Source: an uncultured Clostridia bacterium
GTDB taxonomy: Bacteria; Bacillota; Clostridia; Christensenellales; UBA1242
Assembly (NCBI GenBank): GCA_937895935.1
Contig: CALBKX010000053.1
Coordinates: 1-60,371 of the forward strand
Direction: 5' to 3'
DNA length: 60,371 nucleotides
Positions 46,341-54,733 of this stretch are shown here, in pieces (within the stretch, counting starts at the first letter, position 1; each line of letters begins with the position of its first letter). The position numbers were made by a program, and so were the translations under genes. The notes under the pieces are model-generated. The model did not search any database. It worked only from the letters and a program-made list of their open reading frames with translations, and was not told the origin of the DNA.

Positions 46341-47369
46341 TTAACCTTTAACGCTCATATTATCATTGTCTATATTTTTATTTAAATTATTTGTATTAAC
46401 ATAACCTAAAGCAGTTAAAAGTTCACTAAAAGATCTAATTCTTTGTGTGTCTTTAACTGTTATTCTGGTTTTTTCATCTAAACTACGTTCTTGAATTGTA
46501 AAAGGGAAAAATGTGTTAACTTTTTCAATTGGAGAATCTTTACAAGCATTATACACATCTTTTAATAAGATTTCCCTTGCACCATTTAGATATCTTTCAT
46601 CTGATACCCTTGCATATGTTTGCTTGATAGGATTTGTTCCTTCAAAAGATACAACCGCTGTTCCGCCGATTTCTTCTGTTGCTGGCATATCATCAACTAA
46701 ATTTGCAAAATCATTTGTTGTTGATTTACATAAGCATCCGATTTCAATACGTTTATCTTTAATTGCTACATCTGACAAAAAGTTGTTATATTCTTTTGTC
46801 CAAACTTGCAATCTGTTTCTAACTGATTCACTGCTTAATTTTTGCTTTGATTTAAATTTTTTATCTTTAAACACACCTTTTTCGTGTCTTTCAACATTTT
46901 TGATATCAACTAGCAAAGCTTCATTTTGTTCTTTATTAAATTTTTCATTTTCTTTTTCTGTGAGTGTACTGTTAGATCTGTATCTTCCACAGAATGGGCA
47001 ACCAACCAATTTACATAACTTAAGGTTTGCTTTAGCAAATTTTTTGGCTATTTTAATTCTTTTATTTTTTGACATAGATGAAGAAGCATCTTTATCTATT
47101 TCTGAAATTTGTTTAATGCTATTTAAACTTGCTTTTTTGCTACGCTTTTCTGCAATTTTTGAATATGCTAAATTTCCAAAAGCTGACAATGCGATTGCTC
47201 CACTAACGCAACCAACACCAATACCAATACTTGAAAGCAATATTGCTGGAGTAGACAAAAATGATGTTGCAATTACCGCACCAGCAAAAGCAACTGCTGA
47301 TATAATAGATGCTGCAAAAAATATTCTACGTAAAACGTGTTTTTTATGTCCAACTTCTTTATTGTTCAT
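46341..47369 (-). CDS. Unknown two-TM membrane protein with cytoplasmic C-domain
   Basis: 342 aa. After a short basic start, two Ala/Gly/Ile-rich helices (about 14-36, RIFFAASIISAVAFAGAVIA, and 40-62, PAILLSSIGIGVGCVSGAIA) form a hairpin. A basic linker (EKRSKKASL) and a 250-residue soluble part follow, with CPFCGRY (about 124-130) and CLCKS (about 210). No family recognised. A consensus promoter and SD AAGGAGG support the start. It recalls the 728-aa protein only in having a TM hairpin and long charged soluble parts. Confidence 0.75.
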   Translation of the reverse strand: MNNKEVGHKKHVLRRIFFAASIISAVAFAGAVIATSFLSTPAILLSSIGIGVGCVSGAIALSAFGNLAYSKIAEKRSKKASLNSIKQISEIDKDASSSMSKNKRIKIAKKFAKANLKLCKLVGCPFCGRYRSNSTLTEKENEKFNKEQNEALLVDIKNVERHEKGVFKDKKFKSKQKLSSESVRNRLQVWTKEYNNFLSDVAIKDKRIEIGCLCKSTTNDFANLVDDMPATEEIGGTAVVSFEGTNPIKQTYARVSDERYLNGAREILLKDVYNACKDSPIEKVNTFFPFTIQERSLDEKTRITVKDTQRIRSFSELLTALGYVNTNNLNKNIDNDNMSVKG

Positions 47370-47436
47370 TATTTTTCCTCCTTACATTTTGTTTTTTAAT
47401 TTAAAGAGTATGGTTATTATCTTTTATTACAAAAAG

Positions 47437-47465
47437 ATTATATATCATAACCCTCTCTATGTCAA
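47437..47465 (-). promoter_or_regulatory. Consensus promoter of the 342-aa protein gene
   Basis: On the minus strand TTGACA (47465-47460), 17 nt, TATAAT (47442-47437). Confidence 0.85.
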
Positions 47466-47558
47466 TAGTCATTTTATTAAAAATTGTTTAATGAATCATT
47501 ATTATCTAAAAGTCAAATCTTTAGTGCTTGCACTATAACGACACCTGATGTCTATACA

Positions 47559-47642
47559 TATCGGAAGTGTGAGCGATAGCGAACGAGTTGCTCAAATAGG
47601 CAACTCAAAAAATTTTGTGTTAGCAAAATTTTACTTCCGATA
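47559..47642. repeat. Three-part folded element D, related to the modular repeat
   Basis: The outer perfect 10-bp stem TATCGGAAGT/ACTTCCGATA encloses an unpaired GAGCGATAGCGAAC stretch, GAGTTGC/GCAACTC (47585-47606) and AAATTTTG/CAAAATTT. TATCGGAAGT is the same motif that opens the P module at 60 kb, and the two inner arms match arms 2 and 3 of module R. The spacer 47370-47753 has no gene. Confidence 0.75.
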
Positions 47643-47753
47643 GGTTCTATTTTGTATATTAAATATTTTTAGTTATGATTTTGATTGACCTTTTAGGTTA
47701 GCAAAATTTTACTTTTTCTCACTGCTTTAAGTTTTTTTAACATTGCAATAATT

Positions 47754-48071
47754 TTAATGCCACAGCTTTTCCATATTATATTTTTTACGTGATTTTTCTG
47801 TAAAAATATGAACTGCAAGTTTGCCAAAATCCACAATTATCCAGTCTGCTTTTTTATAGCCTTCAAGTCCAGAATTAATTTGATTAAACTCTCTTTTAGC
47901 ATAATCTAATAAGCCAACAAGTAATTCTTGTGCGTGCATTTTATTTTCAGAACTACAAACTATTAAATAGTCAAAAAGATTGCTTCCTTTTGTTTCTATA
48001 ATTTCAGTTTTTATAGCTCCATTTTTGTTTAAATAGTCGGCAAAAAATCTTGCAAATTCAATTGTTTCCAT
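47754..48071 (-). CDS. rsfS: Ribosomal silencing factor RsfS
   Basis: 105 aa, Iojap/RsfS family. It binds L14 on the 50S subunit and blocks subunit joining in starvation. Seen: FDYLIVCSSENKMHAQELL, GYKKADWIIVDFGKLAVHIFTEKSRKKYNMEKLW. The ATG at 48071 has AAAGGAA upstream; a longer frame starting at 48152 runs through its promoter and is rejected. It lies near obgE-yhbY as usual, but without nadD and yqeK between them. Confidence 0.93.
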   Translation of the reverse strand: METIEFARFFADYLNKNGAIKTEIIETKGSNLFDYLIVCSSENKMHAQELLVGLLDYAKREFNQINSGLEGYKKADWIIVDFGKLAVHIFTEKSRKKYNMEKLWH

Positions 48072-48089
48072 TTTTATTTCCTTTTGAAT

Positions 48090-48118
48090 ATTATACCAAA
48101 ATATGTCAAAATTGTCAA
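48090..48118 (-). promoter_or_regulatory. Consensus promoter of rsfS
   Basis: On the minus strand TTGACA (48118-48113), 17 nt, TATAAT (48095-48090). Its -35 box overlaps the -35 of the divergent promoter at 48112. Confidence 0.85.
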
Positions 48119-48141
48119 CAAAGCTCATTTTAAAATATAAA
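48112..48141 (+). promoter_or_regulatory. Divergent promoter of the 273-aa membrane protein gene
   Basis: TTGTCA (48112-48117), 18 nt, TATAAA (48136-48141). The -35 boxes of this and the rsfS promoter are on the same bases of opposite strands, so the two are likely mutually exclusive. Confidence 0.55.
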
Positions 48142-48156
48142 TTATTTGTCAAAAAT

Positions 48157-48978
48157 ATGAAAATGAAAAAAATATCATTTTTAGCAATAGTTGACTATAT
48201 ATTTAAATTTTTCCTTTTTTTTGTATTAAATATAATTTGGGGGCTTTATTTTATAAAAGCCAAATGGGTGGCTATTATTTTATCCATTGTTGTTTCAATA
48301 TTGACAATAATTATTATTGATTTAATTGAAAATAAAAAAGCAAAACGAAAACGTCCAAAACTAAACGAAACAAAGCATATTGAAGACATTAAAAACACTT
48401 TTATTTTTATGCCAAACAATGATGTTGTTAATTTTTTTTACAAACTTGCAAGTACAAGACACTCTTGTCAAATTAAAAATGATTATGTGGAAGTTTTGAA
48501 CGAGCAAAATGTTATAATTTATCCTTGCTTTAAAAACGCAAGTTTAACGAGCGATGACGTTATTGAAATATACAACAAAATTGAAAAACAGAATGTCAAA
48601 AAAATTCTAATTTTATGTAATAAATATGACTCTAATATTGAATCCCTTTTGCAAAATTTTTTATGTAAAACAATCGTTTTAGATTATACACAAACCTACT
48701 TTAGTTTGTTAAAAGAATATGAATTTTATCCAAGCATAACTGTTGTTCAAAACAAAAAAGCAAAAAACACTTTTAATAATATTTTATCCACCGTTTTTAA
48801 TAAAAAAAGAACACGAAAATATATTGTGTCCTCCCTTTTTATTATTTTTGCAAGTTTTTTTGTTATGTATAAAATTTACTATTTAATTGTTGCAACAATT
48901 TTACTTATATTTGCTATTTTGTGTCAATTTAGTTTTAACAAAAATAATGATTTAAACGAAAATGATTTAATTTCTTAA
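48157..48978 (+). CDS. Membrane protein of unknown function with internal soluble domain
   Basis: 273 aa from the ATG at 48157 (48163 also possible); an earlier Met lies inside the promoter. Two helices near the N-terminus (about 7-30 and 33-55), a basic linker (KKAKRKRPK), a soluble alpha/beta domain (about 80-205; YVEVLNEQNVIIYPCFKNASL, KILILCNKYDS, TIVLDYTQTYF) and two C-terminal helices (about 218-255). The soluble domain has the order of strands of an Mrr-like restriction-endonuclease fold, but I see no catalytic D-ExK, so this is only a suggestion. It interrupts the rsfS-yhbY-obgE run on the opposite strand. Confidence 0.7.
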   Translation: MKMKKISFLAIVDYIFKFFLFFVLNIIWGLYFIKAKWVAIILSIVVSILTIIIIDLIENKKAKRKRPKLNETKHIEDIKNTFIFMPNNDVVNFFYKLASTRHSCQIKNDYVEVLNEQNVIIYPCFKNASLTSDDVIEIYNKIEKQNVKKILILCNKYDSNIESLLQNFLCKTIVLDYTQTYFSLLKEYEFYPSITVVQNKKAKNTFNNILSTVFNKKRTRKYIVSSLFIIFASFFVMYKIYYLIVATILLIFAILCQFSFNKNNDLNENDLIS

Positions 48979-48979
48979 T

Positions 48980-49276
48980 TTATGGCAATTGAATATGTTT
49001 AATATTGTTACGGCTAGAATGTCTATAAACGGAAATTTTATTTCCTATTATTTGTACAATTTCACAATTGAACATATTAACAAATTCATCTGCTATTTCT
49101 TTAATTGATAAAACACAATTTTTTAATACTTTAATTTTAAATAATTCCCTTGCTTCAAATAGCGCTTCAGCTTGCAATTCTGTTCCTTTTGTTATTCCCT
49201 CTTTTCCAATTTGAAGAACAGGGTCTAATGTATTTGAAAGGGCTCTTAAAACCGCTCTTTGTTTTGGTGTTATCAT
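48980..49276 (-). CDS. yhbY: YhbY/CRS1 RNA-binding protein
   Basis: 98 aa, a CRM-domain protein associated with 50S assembly. Seen: ITPKQRAVLRALSNTLDPVLQIGKEGIT with the GKEG (GxxG-type) loop, then LKNCVLSIKEIADEF and IVQIIGNKISVYR. SD AAGGAG precedes the ATG. It lies downstream of obgE, a conserved pairing in Bacillota. Confidence 0.94.
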   Translation of the reverse strand: MITPKQRAVLRALSNTLDPVLQIGKEGITKGTELQAEALFEARELFKIKVLKNCVLSIKEIADEFVNMFNCEIVQIIGNKISVYRHSSRNNIKHIQLP

Positions 49277-49406
49277 ATTTTTCTCCTTTTTATTTTTTTA
49301 ACTTAAATGTTTTACTTTAATTTAAAGTTAAAATTGTATAATGAAAGCAATTTTTATGTTTTAAAATCTCTATTTTTAAATTAAAATTTTAAAATCAGCA
49401 TTGACA

Positions 49407-50675
49407 TCACTCGCTATATTCAAAAGAAATATCCTTAATTATAACCGTGTCGCCGTCTTTCATTCCAGCGTCTTTCAACTTATCAATTATACCATACTTT
49501 TTTAGTGCGTTTTGGAAATAAGCATTACTACCTTCATCTGACAAGACAATGCCACGAATTAAATTATCAATAAATCCACCAACAACTTCAAATACATTTT
49601 CTTCTTTTTTCACAATGTTTAATGAAGTTTTATCTTTTACATCAAATTCACGAAGTTCAATTTCCATAGCAGGTTTTTTAGGTGTTTTCGCCAAAACTTC
49701 AGTAATTTTATCTAAAAGTTCCTCCACCCCCTTATGCATAATGGATGACAATAAAATTGGTTTTTGCCCAGTTTTTTTCTCAAATTCAGTAAGTCTGTCT
49801 TTTAATGTTTGTTCATCAAGAAGATCAATTTTTGTTGCAACAACTATTTGTGGCACTTTTGATATTTCTTCACTATACTGCTTTAATTCCTTATTGATTT
49901 GTTCATAGTCACTTACACAATTTCTTCCATCTATTTCAGATAAATCTACCATATGCACAATTAATCTAACTCTTTCGATGTGTCTTAAAAAGTAATGTCC
50001 AAGACCAGCACCCTCGCTTGCCCCTTCAATGAGTCCGGGTATGTCTGCCACCACAAAACTTGTGTTGTTATGTGCAACCATACCTAAATTTGGATATAAT
50101 GTTGTAAAAGGATAATTTGCAATTTTTGGATTGGCGTTACTAATTACAGAGAGCAAAGTGCTTTTACCAACATTTGGAAAACCAACAAGTCCCACATCTG
50201 CAATTGTTTTTAGTTCTAGAATAACCTTTTTTACAGGAGTTTTTTCGCCAGTTTGAGAAAAATGTGGAGATTGTCTGGTTGGTGACTTAAAAAAATTATT
50301 TCCTCTTCCACCAAGCCCGCCTTTCAAAGCGACAAATTTTTGTCCATTTTCCATAAGGTCGGCAATCACAAGTCCTGTTTCTTCATCTTTTATAACCGTT
50401 CCGCAAGGAACTTGAATTACAACATCTTTACCATCGTGGCCTCTTTTTAATTGTTTTTCGCCAGGATTACCATTTGTTGCTGTAAATTTCTTTTTATAAG
50501 TGAAACCATATAAAGTATTTAGCCCTTCATTGGCAACAAAAACAACATCCCCGCCTTTTCCACCGTCACCGCCATCTGGACCGCCATTCATTACAAGTTT
50601 ACTTCTAAAAAATGATGTGTGTCCATCGCCACCATCACCCGCTTTTATTGTTATTGTAACTCTATCTAAAAACAT
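49407..50675 (-). CDS. obgE: Obg GTPase
   Basis: 422 aa. The glycine-rich Obg fold (1-158; GGPDGGDGGKGGDV, GGLGGRGN) is followed by the G domain (GFPNVGKST, DIPGLIEGASEGAGLG, the NKxD-equivalent ATKIDLL) and a C-terminal OCT domain (about 345-422, ENVFEVVGGFIDNLIRGI). It is an essential GTPase in 50S maturation and stress signalling. SD AAGGAGAA. In the usual operon with yhbY; the rpmA-ysxB-rplU genes often upstream are absent. Confidence 0.97.
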   Translation of the reverse strand: MFLDRVTITIKAGDGGDGHTSFFRSKLVMNGGPDGGDGGKGGDVVFVANEGLNTLYGFTYKKKFTATNGNPGEKQLKRGHDGKDVVIQVPCGTVIKDEETGLVIADLMENGQKFVALKGGLGGRGNNFFKSPTRQSPHFSQTGEKTPVKKVILELKTIADVGLVGFPNVGKSTLLSVISNANPKIANYPFTTLYPNLGMVAHNNTSFVVADIPGLIEGASEGAGLGHYFLRHIERVRLIVHMVDLSEIDGRNCVSDYEQINKELKQYSEEISKVPQIVVATKIDLLDEQTLKDRLTEFEKKTGQKPILLSSIMHKGVEELLDKITEVLAKTPKKPAMEIELREFDVKDKTSLNIVKKEENVFEVVGGFIDNLIRGIVLSDEGSNAYFQNALKKYGIIDKLKDAGMKDGDTVIIKDISFEYSE

Positions 50676-50773
50676 TTTTTCTCCTTATTGCTTCTTTTAA
50701 GATTTTTGATTTTATCATATTTGTTTATTAAATTCAATATTATTTTATAATTATGCTAGTTTCTATTTTTGCT

Positions 50774-51397
50774 CTAAATTGTTTTGTTATAATACAAACA
50801 TTCTTTTTTTAATTTGCATGTTTTACAAAGAGGTTTTTGTGCTTTGCAATAATATCTTCCAAAAAGCACCATTCTGTAATGCAAGTCAGCTAAATTAGTT
50901 TTAAACCTTTGTGTTAAATCCTTTTCACAAACACTTGGATTTTTGCTATCTGTAAAACCTAATCGTCTGCTCACTCTTAAAACGTGCGTATCAACAGCAA
51001 TAACATTTGCATTAAAGGCAACAGCGCTTACAACATTTGCTGTTTTTCTTCCTACACCTGCTAGCGATAATAAATCGTCATAATTTTCAGGTACTATGCC
51101 GTTGAAATTTTGTAAAATGCTTTTGCTAGCCTCTTGAATGTGCTTTGCTTTATTGTGATAAAATCCGCAGGACTTTATTTTGCTTTCGAGGTCTTCTATT
51201 CTCATATTAGCAAAATCTGCAGGGGTGTTAAATTGTTTAAATAGTTTTTCAGTAACCATATTAACTCGTTTGTCGGTGCATTGAGCAGACATTATAACAG
51301 CCACCAAAAGTTCAAAGTTTGAATTAAACTTTAATTCACAATAGCCTGTCGGAAATAATTTTTTTAAATATGATATAAATTCTTCATTCTTTAGCAT
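50774..51397 (-). CDS. nth: Endonuclease III
   Basis: 207 aa, HhH-GPD DNA glycosylase/AP lyase for oxidised pyrimidines. Seen: MSAQCTDKRVNMV, the helix-hairpin-helix with catalytic Lys (LAGVGRKTANVV), the catalytic Asp in VDTHVLRVSRRLG, and a C-terminal [4Fe-4S] cluster C-x6-C-x2-C-x5-C (CKAQKPLCKTCKLKKEC). Length is normal. Monocistronic between obgE and the divergent aminopeptidase. Confidence 0.96.
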   Translation of the reverse strand: MLKNEEFISYLKKLFPTGYCELKFNSNFELLVAVIMSAQCTDKRVNMVTEKLFKQFNTPADFANMRIEDLESKIKSCGFYHNKAKHIQEASKSILQNFNGIVPENYDDLLSLAGVGRKTANVVSAVAFNANVIAVDTHVLRVSRRLGFTDSKNPSVCEKDLTQRFKTNLADLHYRMVLFGRYYCKAQKPLCKTCKLKKECLYYNKTI

Positions 51398-51491
51398 ACA
51401 AAATTAGTATAACCAAATTGTTTAAATAAAGTCAAATTGGATTATGTTTTAAACAATGTATAAAAAATTTTTTTATCCTTTTGTTAAATGT

Positions 51492-51520
51492 TTGTTAAAC
51501 AAAATTAAAATGTATATACT
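51492..51520 (+). promoter_or_regulatory. Promoter of the M18 aminopeptidase gene
   Basis: TTGTTA (51492-51497), 17 nt, TATACT (51515-51520), followed by SD AGGGGAA before the ATG at 51541. Confidence 0.65.
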
Positions 51521-51540
51521 AATTTTAAAAGGGGAAAAGT

Positions 51541-52902
51541 ATGAATAAAAATGTCTATGAAAATTATGATGAAAAAAAATTAAAAAAAGCCTTTGATTTT
51601 TGTGAGGGATATAAACAATTTATCTCAAGTGCAAAAACCGAACGCGAATCAATTATTGAAACAATTAAAATTGCCACAAATGCTGGATATAAAAATTTGG
51701 ACGACATTATTAAGTCAGGTAAAAAATTAAAAGCAGGAGATAAAATTTATTCTGTAAATATGGACAAAGCAATTATCCTTGCCATTATTGGTAAAAGTCC
51801 TATTGAAAATGGATTAAACATTGTTGGTTCACACATTGATAGTCCAAGGCTTGACCTTAAAGCAACTCCGCTTTACGAGGACAACAAAATGTGTATGCTA
51901 GACACACATTATTATGGTGGCATAAAAAAATATCAATGGACAGCCACCCCTCTTGCAATTCATGGAATTATATGTAAAAAAGATGGAACAAAAATAAGAT
52001 TAAACTATGGTGAAAATGAAAACGACCCCGTTTTTGGAATAAGTGATTTGTTGCCTCATTTAGACAAAGAGAAACGCACAGAAATTGTCACGGGAGAAGA
52101 ATTAAATTTACTTGTTGGAACAATTCCTGATAAAGATAAAAAAACTGATGCTGTAAAGGAAAATATAGTAAAAATTTTAAAAAGTCATAACATTGATGAA
52201 GAAGACTTATTTTCTGCGGAAATAGAAATTGTTCCAGCAGGCAAAGCTAGAGATTTTGGTATAGACAAATCGATGGTTTTTGGTTATGGTCAAGATGACA
52301 AGGTTTGTGCATACACATCTTTAATGGCAATGTTAAACTTGAAAAATCCAGAAAAAACTTGCGTTTGTTTGCTTGTTGACAAGGAAGAAATTGGCTCAGT
52401 TGGTGCTACAGGTATGGAAAGTATGTTTTTTGAAAATACAATTGCCGACCTAATTTCCATAATCACAGATTATTCAGATTTAAAACTTAGACACGCTTTA
52501 AAAAACAGCAAAATGCTTTCTAGCGATGTTACAGCGGCTTTTGATCCTAACCGCCCTACACCTTTTAATAAAAATACTGATGCTTTTTTGGCTAGAGGTA
52601 TTGCTTTTTGTAAATATACAGGTTCACGAGGGAAAAGTGGTGCAAGTGATGCAAACCCTGAATTCATTGCCAATTTAAGAAAAATTTTAGATGAAAACAA
52701 TATTAATTATCAAGCAACTGAAATGGGTAAAGTAGAAGCTGGTGGAGGCGGAACCATAGCCTATATTATGGCTAAATACGATATGGATGTTATTGATGCG
52801 GGTGTTCCGGTTTTATCTATGCACGCACCTTGGGAAATAACAGCAAAAGTTGATATCTTTGAAACCTACCTTACGTATGATGTTTTTTATAGGTTTATGT
52901 AA
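51541..52902 (+). CDS. M18-family aminopeptidase
   Basis: 453 aa zinc aminopeptidase that removes acidic or neutral N-terminal residues from peptides in the cytoplasm. Metal and catalytic segments are visible: VGSHIDSPRLDLK (about 98-110), GYGQDDKVCAYTS (about 248-260), LLVDKEEIGSVGATGM (about 278-293, Glu-Glu pair), SSDVTAAFDPN, and the C-terminal VLSMHAPWEI His. The TAA stop is also the first three bases of a direct repeat (52900). Confidence 0.95.
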   Translation: MNKNVYENYDEKKLKKAFDFCEGYKQFISSAKTERESIIETIKIATNAGYKNLDDIIKSGKKLKAGDKIYSVNMDKAIILAIIGKSPIENGLNIVGSHIDSPRLDLKATPLYEDNKMCMLDTHYYGGIKKYQWTATPLAIHGIICKKDGTKIRLNYGENENDPVFGISDLLPHLDKEKRTEIVTGEELNLLVGTIPDKDKKTDAVKENIVKILKSHNIDEEDLFSAEIEIVPAGKARDFGIDKSMVFGYGQDDKVCAYTSLMAMLNLKNPEKTCVCLLVDKEEIGSVGATGMESMFFENTIADLISIITDYSDLKLRHALKNSKMLSSDVTAAFDPNRPTPFNKNTDAFLARGIAFCKYTGSRGKSGASDANPEFIANLRKILDENNINYQATEMGKVEAGGGGTIAYIMAKYDMDVIDAGVPVLSMHAPWEITAKVDIFETYLTYDVFYRFM

Positions 52903-52976
52903 CGCCTGAAATTAAAACAAGTTTAAATTTTGAGTTTGATAAATCATTCTCACTTTGCTTTTGCAAAGAGGCGTCT
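52900..52976. repeat. Direct repeat G, copy 1, beginning at the aminopeptidase stop
   Basis: Starts TAACGCCTGAAATT and ends AAATCATTCTCACTTTGCTTTTGCAAAG; ACGCCT pairs with AGGCGT at the far end, and CTTTGC/GCAAAG is a perfect hairpin. Copy 2 lies at 53052. Confidence 0.65.
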
Positions 52977-53051
52977 TTTGTTAGGTCCGCTTTAAATCCT
53001 GCCAAATCCCAAATAAATTTGTCGCTTGGCGTTTTTTCCTTGATAATAAAA

Positions 53052-53100
53052 TAACGCCTAAAATTTAAAGCAAAAATCATCCTTACTTTGCTTTTCGAAA
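53052..53100. repeat. Direct repeat G, copy 2
   Basis: Starts TAACGCCTAAAATTTAAAG and ends AATCATCCTTACTTTGCTTTTCGAAA, parallel to copy 1 with an internal deletion. The stretch between copies has GCCAAAT/ATTTGTCGCTTGGC pairing. No coding capacity. Confidence 0.6.
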
Positions 53101-53112
53101 AAAAATGTAATT

Positions 53113-53156
53113 AAAAAATGCACCCTAAAAAGTGTTTCAACTTTTGGGGTGCATTT
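53113..53156 (-). terminator. Terminator of acpS, resembling an IS3-type terminal repeat
   Basis: AAATGCACCC (53116-53125) pairs perfectly with GGGTGCATTT (53147-53156); the minus strand exits into TTTTTT. Read on the minus strand it starts TGAAATGCACCCCAAAAGTTG, close to the TGAAGTGnACCCCAAAAGTTAGAC repeat at 57.7 kb. Confidence 0.7.
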
Positions 53157-53209
53157 CATTTTCTCTCATATTTTCAAACAAAAAATTTTGATATAAGAAT
53201 TATTAATGT

Positions 53210-53563
53210 TTAATTAATGATGCAAACTGCTGTTGCATAATTGTTTGTTTGAGAAATTGATATCTCTATGCTTTTGTAATTATTTTTGTCAAATATTTCT
53301 TTAGCTTTACCTTTAAGATTAACAATTGGATTTTGTAGAGTCGAATGGCATATTTCAACATCTAAAAAAGTAATATTTTTACAATCTACCATTGCTTTCA
53401 TAACCGCTTCTTTTGCACAAAAAAAACCAGTTAAATGACTTGCTATATTTTTAAATTTATTAGCATACTCTAATTCGTTTTTTGTAAAAACTTTTTTAAT
53501 AAAAGCTTCATTTTTTAAAGCCTTTTCTATTCTTTCTACTTCCAATATATCAATTCCTAGCAT
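53210..53563 (-). CDS. acpS: Holo-[acyl-carrier-protein] synthase
   Basis: 117 aa. It transfers phosphopantetheine from CoA to the ACP serine. The metal-binding Asp in MLGIDILEVERIEKAL and Glu in FFCAKEAVMKAM, plus ISQTNNYATAVCII at the end, match the family. SD AAAGGAG. Length is normal. Monocistronic. Confidence 0.95.
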   Translation of the reverse strand: MLGIDILEVERIEKALKNEAFIKKVFTKNELEYANKFKNIASHLTGFFCAKEAVMKAMVDCKNITFLDVEICHSTLQNPIVNLKGKAKEIFDKNNYKSIEISISQTNNYATAVCIIN

Positions 53564-53659
53564 TTTTATCTCCTTTTTTAAACTTTTTAAAAATTTAAAA
53601 TAATTGTAAACTTTTAATTAAACAATTTTTTTATAAACTGTTTACAAACACCTTTTTTA

Positions 53660-54271
53660 TTATTCTTCATTTAAAACATCATTTAATGTATGTTTTATTG
53701 TATCAAAATCAAAACCACGAGCCAGCAAAAAGCGATACAATTTTTCTTTATCTTTTTGAACAAGTGGAAGTTGCTTATTTTTTAACCATTTTGTACAAAC
53801 CTCTTTGCAAGCACATTCATCATTGTCTAAGTTTTGTATTAAATTATCAACAATTTCATTATTTACGCCTTTAATTAATAATTGTTGTTTAATATATCTT
53901 TTACCTTTGTCCTTACCTGCTATTTCTGCATAAGTTTTAGCATAATACTCATCATTTAAATATCCATATTCTTTCAGTTTTTCAATGGCTTCTAATACAA
54001 TAGAATACAAATAGCCTTTTTTTAGTAAATACTCTTTCATTTGATTTTCGGTTTTAAGTCTTGAAGAAATATATTCAAGTGCTTTAGAAAAACAAGTTAA
54101 ACGATCGCTTTCCTCTTTAATTAAATTATACGTTGATTCATCAATATCTAATCCTTCTTTTAAATGATGTTTGTATATTACCTCTAGTTGCAAAGTACCT
54201 TTTTTTACACCATCTAATTCTATGTAATATTCTTCAGATTTACCTTTTTGTTTTAATAATGTTATTTGCAT
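53660..54271 (-). CDS. recX: RecX, regulator of RecA
   Basis: 203 aa from the ATG at 54271 (GGAGAA upstream); a Met ten codons earlier lies within the upstream gene. Three-helix RecX repeats are recognisable: ALEYISSRLKTENQMKEYLLKKGY, IEKLKEYGYLNDEYYAKTYAEI, KGKRYIKQQLLIKGVN, and the C-terminal YRFLLARGFDFDTIKHTL. The family binds RecA filaments and modulates recombination; recA is not in the window. Overlaps the yigZ-like gene by 10 nt. Confidence 0.9.
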   Translation of the reverse strand: MQITLLKQKGKSEEYYIELDGVKKGTLQLEVIYKHHLKEGLDIDESTYNLIKEESDRLTCFSKALEYISSRLKTENQMKEYLLKKGYLYSIVLEAIEKLKEYGYLNDEYYAKTYAEIAGKDKGKRYIKQQLLIKGVNNEIVDNLIQNLDNDECACKEVCTKWLKNKQLPLVQKDKEKLYRFLLARGFDFDTIKHTLNDVLNEE

Positions 54272-54618
54272 AAATATTTCTCCACTGCATTGCTTGCACA
54301 TTTTGTATATGCCCTAACCAATCCTCCAGCACCTAATTTAACTCCGCCAAAATATCTTACCACAACCACTAAAATGTTTGAAAGCCCTTTTTTATCAATA
54401 ACATTGTAAATTGGTTTACCCGCTGTTCCACTAGGTTCTCCATCATCTACCGCTTTTGCTAAGTTTACTGGGGATTTTATATTAAAAGCATAACAAATAT
54501 GAGTGCATTTTTTATGTTCTTTTTTAAGTAAAGCGATGTACTTTTCAACCTGTTCCAAATTTTCTACAGAATAAACATAACCATAAAATTTACTTTTTTT
54601 CTCAATCAATTCAAACAT
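54262..54618 (-). CDS. IMPACT/YigZ-family protein, N-terminal domain only
   Basis: 118 aa. The IMPACT domain is clear (KKSKFYGYVYSVENLEQ, HICYAFNI, DDGEPSGTAGKPI, LVVVVRYFGGVKLGAGGLVRAY). The second UPF0029 domain of about 80 residues found in full-length YigZ/YvyE proteins is absent. The -10 box (TAAAAT) overlaps the first possible ATG (54627), so translation probably begins at the second (54618) on a leaderless or nearly leaderless mRNA. Function of the family in bacteria is not firmly established. First gene before recX. Confidence 0.88.
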   Translation of the reverse strand: MFELIEKKSKFYGYVYSVENLEQVEKYIALLKKEHKKCTHICYAFNIKSPVNLAKAVDDGEPSGTAGKPIYNVIDKKGLSNILVVVVRYFGGVKLGAGGLVRAYTKCASNAVEKYLCK

Positions 54619-54625
54619 ATTTTTC

Positions 54626-54655
54626 ATTTTAGCAGTTAATTATTTTAAATGTCAA
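54626..54655 (-). promoter_or_regulatory. Promoter of the yigZ-recX transcript
   Basis: On the minus strand TTGACA (54655-54650), 18 nt, TAAAAT (54631-54626). It implies initiation within a few bases of the ATG at 54618. Confidence 0.7.
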
Positions 54656-54693
54656 TATAAATGCTTTTGTTTAAAAAATAAAGGCACTATGGC

Positions 54694-54733
54694 AAAAAAA
54701 ATAGAGCAAATTGATTTTTTGTTATCAATTTGC
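54694..54733 (-). terminator. Terminator after the paralogous gene pair
   Basis: On the minus strand GCAAATTGAT pairs perfectly with ATCAATTTGC (54733-54706) around an 8-nt loop, followed by TCTATTTTTTTT. Confidence 0.75.

Noticed and set aside
46513..47538. 341-codon plus-strand ORF over the 342-aa gene
   Set aside because: Ser/Leu/Phe-rich antisense shadow of a gene with a consensus promoter, SD and terminator on the minus strand.
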